Positions 1-12,200 of a DNA stretch of 59,581 nucleotides are shown in pieces. The notes below the pieces were generated by a model. The model did no database searches. It saw nothing but the letters and a program-made list of their open reading frames with translations, and had not been told where the DNA came from. Every line of letters starts with the position of its first letter. Position 1 is the first letter of the stretch. The DNA is from Heterotrichella gracilis. Lineage: Eukaryota; Sar; Xanthophyceae; Tribonematales; Xanthonemataceae. The DNA lies in assembly GCA_032358255.1 (NCBI GenBank), contig JAULBX010025531.1, positions 1 through 59,581 of the forward strand, given 5' to 3'. The position numbers and the translations under genes were made by a program.

Positions 1-372
1 GGTGCAGGTGGTTTCAGCTCAATATGGAATTTATAAACACCAAACAAACCTTACTCAGTTACGTGGCTCCCACTGTATATTTTATTAGGGTTTACCCTAA
101 ACCCTAAACATTGTAAGCACCTGGTAAAGATCGTCAGTGCTCGTCACATTTGCAGCAGACTGGCCTTTTGAGTAGCTTAGCGCATTCCTGCGCCTTCGGT
201 TGATGGGACTCCTGACGAATGTGTACATTAGTAGCACAGCTGCATGCATCCCATTGCTCTAGAGACCAGTGGTTCAGAGCCTCATTCCCATGTCCCTGCT
301 GTCTGTGTTTCACTTTGGTTGACCATTGCTGTAATGCCCAACTGGGTGCAACCAACTTGTGCTGTGGCGCAG
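1..372. other. Intron tail with telomere-like heptamers
   Basis: No coding exon is visible. This is most likely the end of an intron of the H+-ATPase gene that starts left of the window, because the next exon (from 373) begins in mid-protein after a GCAG acceptor. It holds TTAGGGTTT and two CCCTAAA units at about 86-110, in the sense of plant and algal telomeres. Confidence 0.6.
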
Positions 373-2666
373 GCATTGTGTACGGCGTGTACCTTGCGCT
401 GAGCACCTGGGTCCTGTTCTACGTGGCAGCAAAGACAACCTTCTTTGCAGACAGCATCGGCATGTTTGACCTCAACAACAAGTGGAGCCACCAGTACACG
501 TGGTGGGTGGTAATGAATAGAAATTTCCTCTATAAATTCAATTACAGTGTTTGATGCCAATGGGGTTAGGTGCGCAAGCATCTGTTTCACACAAACAAAC
601 AAGGTCTTGAGGACTTGCGTGGCTGCATTCATGTCGAATTCATTCCATGAACGGGGTTGCTATAGAATGTCCATAATAGAAACATGCATTATGGCGACAC
701 AAGCATGGCCATTGTACTGTATCCGTGTGTTTGGAGTGCAAGTTGTTGCCGCCTCTCATCCCAGAAGGTTGCAACTTTCTTTTCTTTAAAAGTTTGTTTT
801 TTAATGTAATGAAGTTGCAACCCACTGGGAGAAAAGGTGGCAACAATTTTGCTCTGCTCGTTGCGGATAGGGCACTGGAGGTTGTTCACAACTGTTGGTC
901 AGCATTGCGATTTTGATTGATAAAAGGTTCCCTCGCCCCTCTCCTCAAAGGTGCAACAACTTCCTGGCTGCCAACTACCCCACCATCAACCCCACGGGCT
1001 CCATCTGCCAGATCCCGCAGTACTCAAACTCCTTTGACTGCCCCTCCAACCCTGTCAACGCCCCCGACGTGGTCACCCAGTGCGCCACCGAGCAGTACTG
1101 GGTGCGCAACTCCATGCTCCGCACGCTCATCTACCTCCAGGTATGTAGCTATATATATGACCACCCATTGGTGCCATCCCTTGCCTCAACGGGCAGCACA
1201 TTAGCCTGTGTCGCACCCTGACTGCACAATGTGAGTCCGTTGTGTTCCCACATGGATCATCACTTCTGGGCGTTTCCTTAAGGAAATTTCTTCCATTTAT
1301 CCCTCCCCTGTGACATTTGGATCATGGGGTTATAACCCTAGTTTGGGTGTATAGTCCTGAGTGCACAACTCAATGCTCTGCGCACTTATCCAGCCGAAGC
1401 ACACCAACCTGGCACGCACAACAAAGGCCATTAAAAAATGTTACAACCCCGTTGCACAGTCATAAGTTCTGTGCCTCCCGGCAATGACCACCAACTGGTT
1501 CGCCCCTTGACCCCAGGTGTCCATCAGCGGCCAGGCGCTGGTGTTTGTGGTGCGCACCATGGGCCTGTCTTGGACGTCGCGCGCAGGGGCGCTCACCTAC
1601 GTGGCCTTCGCCGTCGCCCAAACCCTGGCAACCATCGTGGCCTTCTTTGGCTTCAACGGCTACCCCAACCCCGCCTCCAGCCAGACTGCGGACCCCTGCC
1701 AGTTCTGCACCCTCTCCTCCGGCGGTTTCTCCCCCTTCCTGGGCACCCGCAAGGCGCCCATGGCCAACACTGAGAGTGTTTACATGGATTCCATCATAGG
1801 CTGCACCGCGTATGTGATCGTGGCGTGGATCTGGTCGTTCATCTGGTGAGCTGAAGCTAACGAGTGGTTCCCATTCCATTTGCTGCGCCATGTCAGTCCA
1901 TGCCGTCACATTACATCAATATATGTGTCAATTTGCATATTGCAGATGCCATGATATATTTGATGTCAAGTGGTACATTTACTCTTCAAACTTTGTGCCA
2001 TGGAATATATCATGACAATTTGTGTTCATCACTGGGTTGCATGCCACAGCATGTGTATGCCTGCACACCTGGTGTCGTACTCTCATCCTCCTCACCCCCA
2101 ACCCCCATCGCCAGGCAAATCCCACTCGACTTCATCAAGTGGGGCATGGCGTGGATATTGAACGAGGACGGCTTCCGCCACCGCCCTGCCTTTGAGAAGG
2201 ACGTCACTGCCATCAGGCGCATCAGGAGGGAGTCAATGGTGCCGGAGCCACCCATGGTGCCACAGGTGGGTGTGGTGGGTGTACGGGTGGGGGCATGGAG
2301 GCATCAGCAGATGTCCCTCAGGTGGTTACATGCATTATCTCTGCCAGACGTCCAGGCGTGAATTGCATGCATGGTGCCATTTTACTGCCACGTGGCCGCC
2401 ATTAGGCTCACCAGGAGGGAGTAGGGAGTGCTAGAGCCGCCCTCATCATGAACCCCCAAGCCAAATTTGTTCCTCCCCTGCAGATTGGTCGCGTCAGTTG
2501 GGCCAACCCCCTGGGCCGCGTCAGCATCGCCACCCCTGGCCCCGACGCTCCCCCCGAGCAGCAGCAGGAGCACATGACGCGCATGACGCGCGCATCCATT
2601 GTGCGGGTGTCGGTGACACCGGGGCCGCACTCGCGCACTTCCATCGCGCCAGGCGCACAAGTGTAG
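373..2666 (+). CDS. Plasma-membrane-type H+-ATPase (P3A P-type ATPase), C-terminal part
   Basis: Proton pump that energises the plasma membrane. Only the last five exons are in the window: 373-502, 951-1140, 1517-1845, 2115-2265 and 2484-2666 (stop TAG), about 326 residues with phases that agree at all joins. The segment holds the last four membrane helices: GIVYGVYLALSTWVLFYVAA, then after the luminal loop RTLIYLQVSISGQALVFVVR, then YVAFAVAQTLATIVAFFGF, then TAYVIVAWIWSFIW. PLDFIKWGMAW follows, matching the conserved PLDFIKF border between the last helix and the cytosolic tail in plant and algal pumps. The phosphorylation site and nucleotide domain lie outside the window. The cytosolic tail is short, rich in Arg/Ser/Pro, and ends PGAQV, not in the plant 14-3-3-binding YTV. 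A decayed copy of the end of exon 2115-2265 lies in the following intron. The donor of the first exon (503) was chosen for phase; 500 is possible. Confidence 0.88.
2393..2455 (+). repeat. Echo of H+-ATPase exon end inside the next intron
   Basis: The stretch with CACCAGGAGGGAGTAGGGAG and AGAGCCGCCC repeats the end of exon 2115-2265 (around 2215-2262, CATCAGGAGGGAGTCAATGG and GGAGCCACCC) about 190 bp downstream, in the same orientation. The copy carries an in-frame TAG and no good donor, so it is intronic. Confidence 0.7.
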
Positions 2667-3719
2667 ATGACTGGAGGTGGGCATGGCGGGTGTGCCATGT
2701 GTGCGGGATGGAAAGGGGTGGCGGGAGGTGTGGCGCATCGTTGCCAGTGCTGCAGATCTTGAGATGGGTGTGTGGCACTTCGATGTACATTATGGGCAGT
2801 GGGCGCGTTCCCTCACATCGCCAGAGCTGAAGTACTGGTGCAATGCGGATTGGGAGGCTTCAGAATTGAGTGGGTTGAAATTGAGCCAGGTCTCCAAGTG
2901 ACATGCGGGATGCACTTGCACCCCAGACACTATCTGGAAGGTTTGTACGTGTACATTACAAGCAAGCACTGTGTGCACATTCCATGCCTTTGATTGCATG
3001 TTTATGTTTCTGGGCTGACGTAGCAGTAAAGTAGTTGGTTGAAACTGAATCGCGTACTGTTGACTACACCACCCTGGAGGTGTTGCATTTCAGCGTAGCT
3101 TTCCACATGGTGGTTGTCAACTTTTAGCGGTATGTATTAGGGTGCCTGATGGTAGATTGGTGCCGTTACTGGATCGACGGCATGCATGTGTACTATTGTT
3201 TTATTAGAATCAACAGAGCTCTGATCATATTCACGTAGTGCCTGCATGCAACGTTGATCCCAGGAACACTTCACTGGAATTGATGTACAGTGCTTATCTT
3301 GTGCTTGTGCTAGTGATTATCTTGTTGACTTTGTTTTGTGTTGCTGGACCTTTGCAACTTGCAACCTTGAAGGCCTGGACTCCGATTTGGTAGCGTACTT
3401 GACAGCTGTCTGCAAAACCTGGTTCGATCAGGGGCCGTGTAGTGGTGTATCAAACCTGTACTGGTGTTAGTCGTGATAATGGTGTGTGTCATGTACAGCA
3501 ATCCAGTGTTAGAGCTTTGTGCACACCTGGTCACTATTTTGCTCAACATGATGGATCTGTAAAAACCCTAAAGTAAACCCTGGGAACAGCCCCCAGCTTG
3601 AACTCTTTAGCCTCAATTTGAGGATACCGTGCTTGGGTTTATCTGACAGACAACGAAGAAGTTGGAACAACTTGCTCTGGGGCATCGCTGTGAAGCGAGT
3701 CCCACTTGTGCATGGCAGT
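2667..3719. other. Intergenic spacer, no gene recognised
   Basis: It follows the stop of the H+-ATPase and precedes the JmjC gene on the same strand, so it should hold the ATPase 3' UTR and terminator and the JmjC promoter. No conserved protein, RNA gene or clear element was recognised. An open frame runs into the JmjC first exon from 3618, but its first ATG in frame is at 3720. Confidence 0.5.
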
Positions 3720-6700
3720 ATGGTAGCGCAGGGAACTGTGGACGTCGTGAACGCCAGCATAGCGCCAGAGACTTTCTGGAAGGAGTACATCAGCAGGCGT
3801 CAACCGGTATGGCAATTTGCCATAGAAATGTCTAGCATGCAGACAGATGCAGGTGTCGAGGCGTAAGGCCACCCCTGTTGCAGGTTGTGTTTGATAGCCA
3901 TCTGACCGATGTGGCCTGGCACGCCACAGAACGGTGGTCAGACGAGTACCTGAGAGACAAAGCGGTAAGCAAAATATACACGCAAATATTTGCGCGTGTG
4001 GCTGCACCTGTTTGCATCTCCACTTGCATGCTTTGCTCGCAGTTTATGCATGCATTGCGTAGGCAATGCATGCATATAGGCTGTCGAGACACCGCGACCA
4101 TCCAAGCTCGGTACCTCTCATTAATATAAAGACCGTATATTTTATCCGAACCAGTCCTCGCTGTGGTTGACGGCGACGCAAACTTTTGGCCACCAGCTTT
4201 TCCCGCCATCACCACAACCCGGTTCCCCAGGGCGATGCGCTGCTTGCGGTTGAGCAGCGGGAGGGCTCCGCCGACAGCTTTGGGCGGGGGAAAAAGTTCA
4301 AGCTCACGTTTGCAACGCTCCTCTCCGAGATGGCACGTGGCAATGGCGACCTGTACCTCACAGCGCAGGAGGTGCGCACCCTTATGGAAACCCTAGGGTT
4401 CAAACTGCTATTTCTGGTGCGTAAAAAAACCCATGATATCAGATACACCGTGAGAAGTGCACTAACCTGGCCATCCAAGCAACAGCAGCATCAAGGGGTC
4501 GAGTTGCATCCCTTTACAGCACCATTCTCGGAAATCCGCGTGCGTACAGCAATATCAGTGGATGCGCTGCCGCAAACCTCTCGCGCATGTACGCGCAAAA
4601 CCGTGAGTGCTTGGATATGCCTTGTGGCATGACGCATGCTGCCCTGTAACATGCCATGGTACTCATATCCCCGCAGGTGTAGCGGGAAGGTTGCCCTTCA
4701 CCCCACCTCACCTCACGCACCACCAACTGAAGCTGCATGAGTCTTGCATTTACCCCCAAATTCTGTCCATAGAATGCGAGGTCTTGGGTATCCAAGACCT
4801 CCCATTAATGTTGTGCTGCCCAGGTGCATGGTACGCCATCATGGACTCATCATGGTTCTCATGTTTTACTCAGCATGGCACCAATCCCAGCTAATCTTGC
4901 TTTCAAGCGGCAAAGTATATATATATGTTGTGCTGCCCCGGTGCACGCCATGCCCCGATGCACGACAGGGCAGCATGTGCCCACCCATCATGTGCCCACC
5001 CATGTACTCCCATGCCTGCAGGTGAGGCCCGACCCCGATGGCCACCCTGGTTGGACAGCGCCCCCCGTGACCCAGCTGCAGGACGACCTCCCCTTGGTCC
5101 CCGCGCTGTTCTCCCACCTTGCACTCCACCAGGTCAACCTGTGGGCAGGATGTGCACCAGAAGGTAAGATGCGCCTCTCTTACAGATTTGCATAACCGTT
5201 AACAGAATCCTGATACACACACATGCGCGCGCAGGCCTGCACCAATGTACAAGCACGCATGTATGCCTATTTCAAAGCTTAATGCGAGGGTTTACGGTTC
5301 AGGGTGGTAAATCCGGCCCCTTCATCCTGCAGGCTCCAGCTCTGGCCTGCACCATGTACATACAGTTTGAGCCATGTGCATACAGTGTGAGATCCCAAGG
5401 TCTAGGGTTGTATATCCAACCTCATCTCCACCTGCAGGCTCCAGCTCCGGGCTGCACCACGACTTCCACGACAACCTGTACGTGCTTCTCAGGGGGAGCA
5501 AGAGGTTCCGCATGTACCCGCCGCAGGCCGCACGCAGCATGTACACCCAGGGGGACATACGCAAGGTGCATGAAAACGGGAGGATCGTGTACAAGGGGCA
5601 GGTGCGCAGGAAGGGGGGGCAATGGGTGGATTGGCGGGGTTGTTGCAAACCACTCTATGAAGGTACTCTTTCCAGCTGTTGGGTGTCAGTATACGAGCTA
5701 TGTAAACAGAGCAGAGCATCCCATTCCGTAATCCCCTGGCCATTCTGTATGTTGCTTCAGGGCTGTGTCAAGGCACTTCTGCCTAGAAATCAGGCATGAG
5801 GGTCATCCAGCAACCAAAAATATCCTGTTCCTATTGGTTTGCATCTGTAGCACTGGCGTCCACATGCTGTCCCTGTACCTTGTCGTCACGTAGGCTTAGG
5901 GTTTATCTGTAACAATGGCGTCCATATGCTGTCCCTCGGCAGGGCGACATTGGCGCTGATGGTGTGGAGGCCCAGGAGGCTGCCAGGTGGCGGCGCAAGG
6001 GGGAGGCGCAGGCGGAGCTGGAGGCTGCTGAGAGGGCATTGGAGGCAGGTGAAAAGGTAGGGAAATAAATACATAAGGCCGTGGATTCCTTGGTGAGGAG
6101 CAGGAAATGAGGGACAATTGGGCCAGGCTGGGTACGTCCAATTACTTGCATTCAGTTGCGTTTTGGCTGAGGGGGGCGGTGTAAAGTTGCTTGCTTAGCC
6201 CATGGAATGGTTTGCAACATATTCTTTTAATTGTTGGTGACAACCTGCACATTCTATCAAGGCTTGTTTCCCACTAATAGTTCCTTTTCGTCACTTTCCT
6301 TCCCTTGTTTAGGGTGCCGCCAAGCGGCTGCGTGTGGCTGAGCAGGCCCTTGACAGGGTCCTGGATATGGAGCTGGGGGAAGAAGATGGCGAGGGTGACG
6401 GGGAGGACGAGTTCAAGGACGATTACATGGATAGTGATGAAGAGGGGCCATCAGGTACTGCCCAGAATGTATTTGCTTCATGTTCACTGTAGAAAATGCG
6501 AATGTCTCCACGTCAAGTAGTTTTGGCATGGTGGCCTATTGTCAACAACGCACCTTCAGTGTACGTGAGCAGTCTGCTTTTGGGCACTGTGCGTTCAGCA
6601 ATGTCAAGGTATCTTCCAATCAGGATTACCTCCCTTTAGGGTGTATTTCCCTATAGGCTGCCTTTCCCCAAGGGCTCCCCTTTTACTAACGTCATTGTCA

Positions 6701-8154
6701 AAAATTATAAACCCTAAACCCTAAACGGTGGATTTCGCTTGTCCCCGTGTGCAGGCAGTGACCAAGGGGAGGAATGGGCGGCAATCGACGAGAGTGCATC
6801 GCTCATCCCCAGCTTCAGCCAAGTAGACCTGAGCAAAGGGGAGAAAGACATCAAGGGGAACTTCCCGCTCTTCCCGGTACGCATGTTGTGTAGGGCACTA
6901 AACAGGCGCAGTGGCACTATTGCATCGAGAGGACTAAACTTGTGAGAGTTTTACATGGGACTGGCACCTGGCAGCGAGTTGTGGAGGATAGAAATGCATG
7001 CCATGTGGCCACTGTTGGTGTATGCATCCCTCAGGGGCAACGATAGTAAGTGTAACTGTAGATGTAGTGGGTACCTGGGTGGCTGTTAAATCTACCATAC
7101 CTCGTAACTGTCTACACAGTGTTTCCCTGCACCTTAATCGCTTACCCATGTCCCCATTCTGGGACTTGGTATATGAAATACTTTAATAAGTCTTTTGATT
7201 GCATTGCTTGAGCGCATGTAAGCACAAGTAAGTACATCCCAAATCCCCCATATACCTTAACCTGTCCACCCAATTTCCCAGGGCACGGCGGCAGCCCTTG
7301 AGGTGCGTCTGCGCGCTGGCCAGATGCTGTACATACCCGCGGGCTGGTTCCACGAGGTGACGTCATTCGGCGGGGGGCAGGCCGGCGGACACATGGCGCT
7401 CAACTACTGGATGCACCCACCCGATAACCTGGACCCGTCGCAGGAGGGCATGCGGGCGCCCTACAGGTGAGCGCGCACTGGCATAGGGTTGGGGGAGGGA
7501 GGGTCATGTGGCATTTTGTTGTCGGTGCTGTGGTGGTGGTGTTGTTGAAGTGGGTGGTCATATAGGAGGTAGACGATGTTTGTGCTGTTCATTGTCTGCA
7601 ATAGTCCTACATCCTTTTCTGCGCACCCCCACGCCACCTATCCAATGCGCTAGTGCCTCCAGATCATGCAGGGAAGGATAGTGCAGTGGAATAATCAGAT
7701 TGTTCAGGTATTTAAATCCAATCATCTACTGTGAATTATTTCCGATGTTGTCACCAGGTCTGGGTACTGGCAGGACTTCATGGCGAAGAGGCTGGCCTCG
7801 GGCAGATACACCGCACAGGCACCACCTACCGATGGAGTTCCTGTGAAAACCCTTGGTAAGGGTTCACAGGCATCCGCCAACGGTGTGGGGCCGGGGCACC
7901 ACGGCGGCAGGGGCACTGCTGCAAAGGAGCCGATAGGGGATGATGGCGGTGATGGGGAGGGAGGAGGGGGTGAGGGCGATGATGGGGAGGATGAAGGCGA
8001 TGATGGAGGGGATGGCGAGGGTGGTGTTGGGGGTGCAGTGCGCAAGCGGCTGCTGTTTTACACAGGCCGGCGCAAGCACCTGCAGCGGTTCTCCATGGCT
8101 CAGGCGCGCTGTGTGTGGGACACGCAGGTGTGGGCCGCATGGCCAGGCAGGTGA
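3720..8154 (+). CDS. JmjC (cupin-8) Fe(II)/2-oxoglutarate oxygenase, plant JMJ31-like
   Basis: Probable protein hydroxylase or demethylase of 524 residues. Exons: 3720-3806, 3884-3964, 4231-4371, 5022-5163, 5438-5601, 5943-6056, 6313-6454, 6755-6876, 7282-7466, 7758-8154; all phases agree. The iron site is visible as HHDFHDNLY (HxD, exon 5) and the distal His in AGWFHEVTS (exon 9). KRF after the HxD strand is a candidate 2-oxoglutarate contact. HQVNLWAG and NYWMHPPDN are core strands. Between the two halves lie a charged helical stretch (exons 6-7, Ala/Glu/Arg-rich) and an acidic run, an insertion that also occurs, from memory, in plant JMJ31-type proteins. The last exon encodes a low-complexity Gly/Asp/Glu tract (about 7930-8040) and a basic tail. 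The start was set at the first ATG of the open frame. The substrate cannot be told from sequence. Confidence 0.85.
4045..4076. repeat. Perfect 14-bp inverted repeat (hairpin) in JmjC intron 2
   Basis: TATGCATGCATTGC, a 4-base spacer GTAG, then its exact reverse complement GCAATGCATGCATA. It lies in the intron between exons 2 and 3 of the JmjC gene and contains the palindrome ATGCATGCAT, which is common across the window's non-coding DNA. Confidence 0.9.
4809..4950 (+). repeat. Direct repeat in JmjC intron 3
   Basis: ATGTTGTGCTGCCCAGGTGC (from about 4809) recurs about 115 bp on as ATGTTGTGCTGCCCCGGTGC (from about 4924). Both lie in the intron before exon 5022-5163. This is a local tandem duplication with no exon sequence recognised in it. 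Confidence 0.75.
5321..5360 (+). repeat. Upstream echo of JmjC exon 5 start with its acceptor
   Basis: CTGCAGGCTCCAGCTCTGGC followed by CTGCACCATG copies the acceptor and first codons of exon 5438-5601 (CTGCAGGCTCCAGCTCCGGG, CTGCACCACG) about 105 bp upstream in the same direction. The copied acceptor AG is intact, so it is a potential decoy 3' splice site just before the iron-binding exon. Confidence 0.8.
5836..5942 (+). repeat. Duplicated acceptor region before JmjC exon 6
   Basis: ATCTGTAGCACTGGCGTCCA followed by CATGCTGTCCCT (about 5844-5876) recurs at about 5908-5938 as ATCTGTAACAATGGCGTCCA with ATATGCTGTCCCT, which runs into the true acceptor at 5942. Only the second copy keeps the CGGCAG acceptor. 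Confidence 0.75.
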
Positions 8155-9289
8155 GGAGGCAAGGAAGCGCAAATATGCTAGCGAGAGCGTAACTAGTTCA
8201 ACTAGTACGATACTCAAGCGGCATATATTACCATTGAGCCTGCCGCAGTGGCACTGCTTTTCAGTACAAGTAGTTGGCTCCTCCCATCACGTCAGCACCG
8301 TGCTAGAGGCTAGGTAGGCCCCAGGGGCACACTGTGATGGCACACTACTCATTGAATTGCTGTGACAGTCGTCGACTACTTGATCAGCTTGAATGGCAAC
8401 GCCGCAACAGTGGTGGTAAGGCCCTTGGCTCAGCCAAACCTTGAAGGAATTGCCAACATGGGCCTGGTGTCAACGTGACCATCCTATTGGTGTGTGCCGA
8501 CACGTGCTGCAGGACCGCGAGTGTGTGTTGTGCCTGGCTGTCTCCTGTGGGTATATTCTTTCTTGGTTGACCGTGTTGGCGGCGGCACTTCAACGTAAAC
8601 ATTTAACACGCATGAAATTGATGGGTGCAAGCCTCAGTTACGACTAAGAATCATAATGATTCTTGGTTGGACTCAGGCTGGCGACCCTCAATTTCATGCT
8701 TGTTGAATGTTGACGTTGATGTATTGCCGCCAATGATACAATGGCTTTGTGACATCGAGTTGGAAGTAATTTATAAAAGGTGTTTGTACAGTTTCCTGTA
8801 GTCGCTACAGCCACTGGCCATTAAGCACAGGATTGCACAGCCGTCACTGCCTCCCCAAAGGCTTCATCAATGCCACTCCGCACTGCCAACATCTGGTCAG
8901 ATAGCAGCTGCCACAAGGTCCTTTTGCAACATCTACTTTGCGGCAATCAATTACTGTCAGGAAGAACATTAACGGAAAATCGGAGATCTCATAATATGCA
9001 TGTACCTCCGGGATCTGCTGCAGTTGCGGGTGGAAGCAGTTGCCAAATCCGAAGCCCTGCAGGCTGATGCAGGTATTATCAACGACATGGCCAGTGCCCC
9101 TTGGTTGGAACCATAGTCACACAGCTACCACCCTTGGTAGCCCACATAACCAACTCCATCCCAAACCCCATCCAACCCCCATTCCTGCACACACCCAGCC
9201 AGAAAAGCGCACATTGCCCAGCGCCGCTCCCTGATGGTTCTCCCACTGTGTGACACCCCATCCCTTCATTCCCATCAGCTTGCATCTCG
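8155..9289. other. Convergent spacer between JmjC and SF3B4 genes
   Basis: The genes on both sides point into this region, so it holds both 3' UTRs. It contains the long foldback at 8576-8733. No other gene or element was recognised. Confidence 0.6.
8576..8733. repeat. Long imperfect foldback, about 79-bp arms
   Basis: The left arm (8576-8654) and right arm (8656-8733) are near reverse complements around a single base at 8655. The tip is AAGAATCAT against ATGATTCTT. Further out, CATGAAATTGA pairs with TCAATTTCATG, and the outer ends TTGGCGGC and GCCGCCAA pair. Mismatches and small bulges occur along the arms. It lies about 420 bp downstream of the JmjC stop, probably in or near its 3' UTR. 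It could be a MITE-like foldback element or the precursor of a small RNA; sequence alone does not decide. Confidence 0.85.
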
Positions 9290-12200
9290 CTACCTTGGCG
9301 GGGGTAGCGTGGGTGGGCGGAACTGCGGCGGGGGCGGCGGTGGCGGGCCCTGGTACCCCCCCGGTGCCGGTGGGGGCATGCCGGGGTAGCCCCCTTGCTG
9401 CGGTGGTGGGGGGCCGCCATAGCCCCCAGGCCCCGGTGGGGGTGGGGGTCCCCCTTGATACCCCCCTGGTGGTCCCCCCTGGTACCCGGGTGGGGGTGCA
9501 CCATACCCTGGTGGAGGTGGCCCCCCGTAGCCTCCTGGGCCGGGCGGGGGTGGGGGTCCGCCGTAGCCCCCAGGTGCGGGTGGTGGTGGGCCCCCCTGGT
9601 AGGGGCCCTGTGGGGGCATGCCGGGGTAGCCCTGCTGCATGGGTGGTGGGTAGCCGTGCATGGGTGGGGCCATGCCGGGCCGGGGAGGGGGCTGCGCACC
9701 CCATGGTGGGGGCTGCTGGAACCCTTGCTGGGCTGGTGGGGGGGGTGGGGGGGCTCCCCACGGCATGGGGGCGGCTCCCGGGGGTGGTGGGGGTGGGGCG
9801 CCGTGACCGGGTGGTGGCTGCATGTAGCCGTTGCCCATGGGGGGTGCGGGGGGGGGCATGGGGGCACCGGCAGCAAAGCCTGAGGCTGCGTTGATTGGCT
9901 GGTTGGGTGCTGGGGACTCCTGGGGCGTTTGCTTGGGGCCTGCGGGGAGGGGGGGTGGGCGTAAGACACCCATGCACCCAAGACCGCGGCAGCATCTGGA
10001 ATATGGTGTCAATTGCTAAATAAAGTTTGAAGGCTAAAATATCATCCCTGTGAAAAAAATCTTAATGGCATATCCGACGCACCCCCGACACCCCAACGAA
10101 ACCAAAAAAACTCAAAACAGGCAATCGCCACCTCCCAGCCAAGCAGCGAGTGCACCCCAGTGCACAACAGCATGTGCGGCCTGTTGCGAACAGCGTGTGT
10201 GGCCTGTTCTGCTGCGCCTGCTGTGCCTTCCAAGGAAACCCTAAAACCCTAAAACCTAAACCCTACACCCTAAACCGCACCTGTCGCGAACAGGGTGTGC
10301 GGCCTGTTCTGCTGCGCCTGCTGGGCCCGCTGCTGCGCCGCAAGCAGCCTTTCCGCCGGGGTGCCGTGCCGCTCCCCCTTGGTATCCTTCTTGAACGCAT
10401 AGCCCACTGACACCGCTCGATTGCACAGAAACTGGCCCCCCATGGCCTCGATGGCGGCGTCGCTGGCCTCGAAGCAGTCGTAGCTCACAAACCCGAATCC
10501 CCGGGATGCGCCCGTGTCTGGGTCGCGCATGATCTTGGGCGTGGCCACGATCACTCCAAACGCGCTGAAGGTGTCGTAGAGCAGCTGCGGGTGGGGGTTG
10601 GGGGGGGGGGATTGAGTGGGGGGATGATTCCGGGTGTTGTGGTATGGCGGCGTGCTGTGTGGTGACAGGTGGGGCGTCGTGCCGCAGCTTTGCAGGGTGT
10701 GGTGACAGGTGTGTGCCATGGCATGGGTATGCACAGAGGCGGCACAGCACTTCACCATGGCCGTGCTTTAAACCCTGAGTGCCCCCCCTCCCTGCACTGT
10801 CATCGGCAGGCAGCATCCCACCAGGCACCCCCAACCCCACCCACCCATACCTTTTCGTCCATAATCTTGTGCGCATGCAATAATAGGTATTGTTATCACA
10901 ATACCACTTCTAGGTCTAGAGTGCTTATATCCAGGTTGGACGACTTCTTGCCTCTTGCCCTCCCACCACCCACTTCAAGATACACCAACCCCTTCCACAC
11001 ATCGTTGCTACCAGCATCACCCACCACCATCCAATCCCCAGCACCAACCACCCTCTCCATACCCACACACACTTCACCATCACCCACCCACCTTTTAGTC
11101 CACCTCTGGGTCCAGCTTGCCCAGAACTAGGTTGGCGCCCACGTCCTGAGACTGCTTGCCCCTCTCACCACCCACTTCATGATCCCACCCACATCCACTC
11201 CCCAGCACCATCCACCCACCCACCCACCACCCACCTTTTCGTCCACCTCTGGGTCCAGGTTCCCTATGAACAGGTTGGCGCCCACGTCCTGAGACTTCTT
11301 GTCCTGGGAGGCCTTGTTCACGCGAATGGGCTTGCCATACACCTTGATCATGTTCAGGATCTTAATGGCCTGGGAACGGGGAAGGGTTCAAGGGTTAGGG
11401 TCTGGGGCGTGTGGCAAGGGCTGCTACGAGGATAGGCTTGGCAAAGTTGGCGCCGCCTATGCAAGGCTGGCTGGTAACTGCCTGGCTGCCTTGCTAGAAT
11501 GCAAGTAAATAACTAACACGTCTGCGCGGGTGGCAAAGAAAGTTTGTGTATGTGGAATGCAAGCAGCTAACGCCCCTATCCTAAACCCAATGTGCAGCCA
11601 CGCAAGTGTGTGCTTGTGTGTGCTTACATAGTCTGCGTCGTCCTCTGACCGGAACTCCACAAAGCCGTAGCCCTGGTGGATGTTGGTGACCCGGTCCTTG
11701 GGCAGGTACACGTTCACTGCGCGCACACGCACAGGCAGGGAGTCAACAGCAGGGGCTGGGAGAGCAACCGCAAGCATGCACCACGCAGTAGTGGTGCACG
11801 CACGGTGGACGCACTATTGCCACCTCACTAACACCAGCAGCGTAAGTGCATTCTCCATAAGACCGGCAGCTGTGTAGCGGCATCTGGGCACGTGCAACAT
11901 GCAACCCCAACCCACACCAGGACCCCGCAAGGTCAACCCATGGCGCAAGCAGCACCAGGATAGGACTGCTAGCGTTGCATGCGCAAGGCCGCCTGCTAAT
12001 CTGGCTGTATTGCAAGGTTGCATTGACCTAAGTGCAGACCTAGCACTAGCGGCAGCGGCAGCGGCGGCACTCACCCACTGGCCCCGCCTGCACAAACAGC
12101 TCCCACACCAGCTCCTCTGACATCTGCACGTGAGGGAATAAGGGTGTAGGGCGGGGTGGGATGCGTCAGCTTGCAAGCCTGAAGCGAACTGTGCATGCGG

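Noticed and set aside
3618-3719. Longer N-terminus of the JmjC protein
   Set aside because: The frame is open but has no ATG before 3720, and no acceptor that would join an upstream exon was convincing.
9079-9995. Overlapping open frames of 160-300 codons on both strands
   Set aside because: They are frame shadows of the Pro/Gly/Gln-rich last exon of SF3B4; only the frame continuous with the upstream RRM exon was kept.
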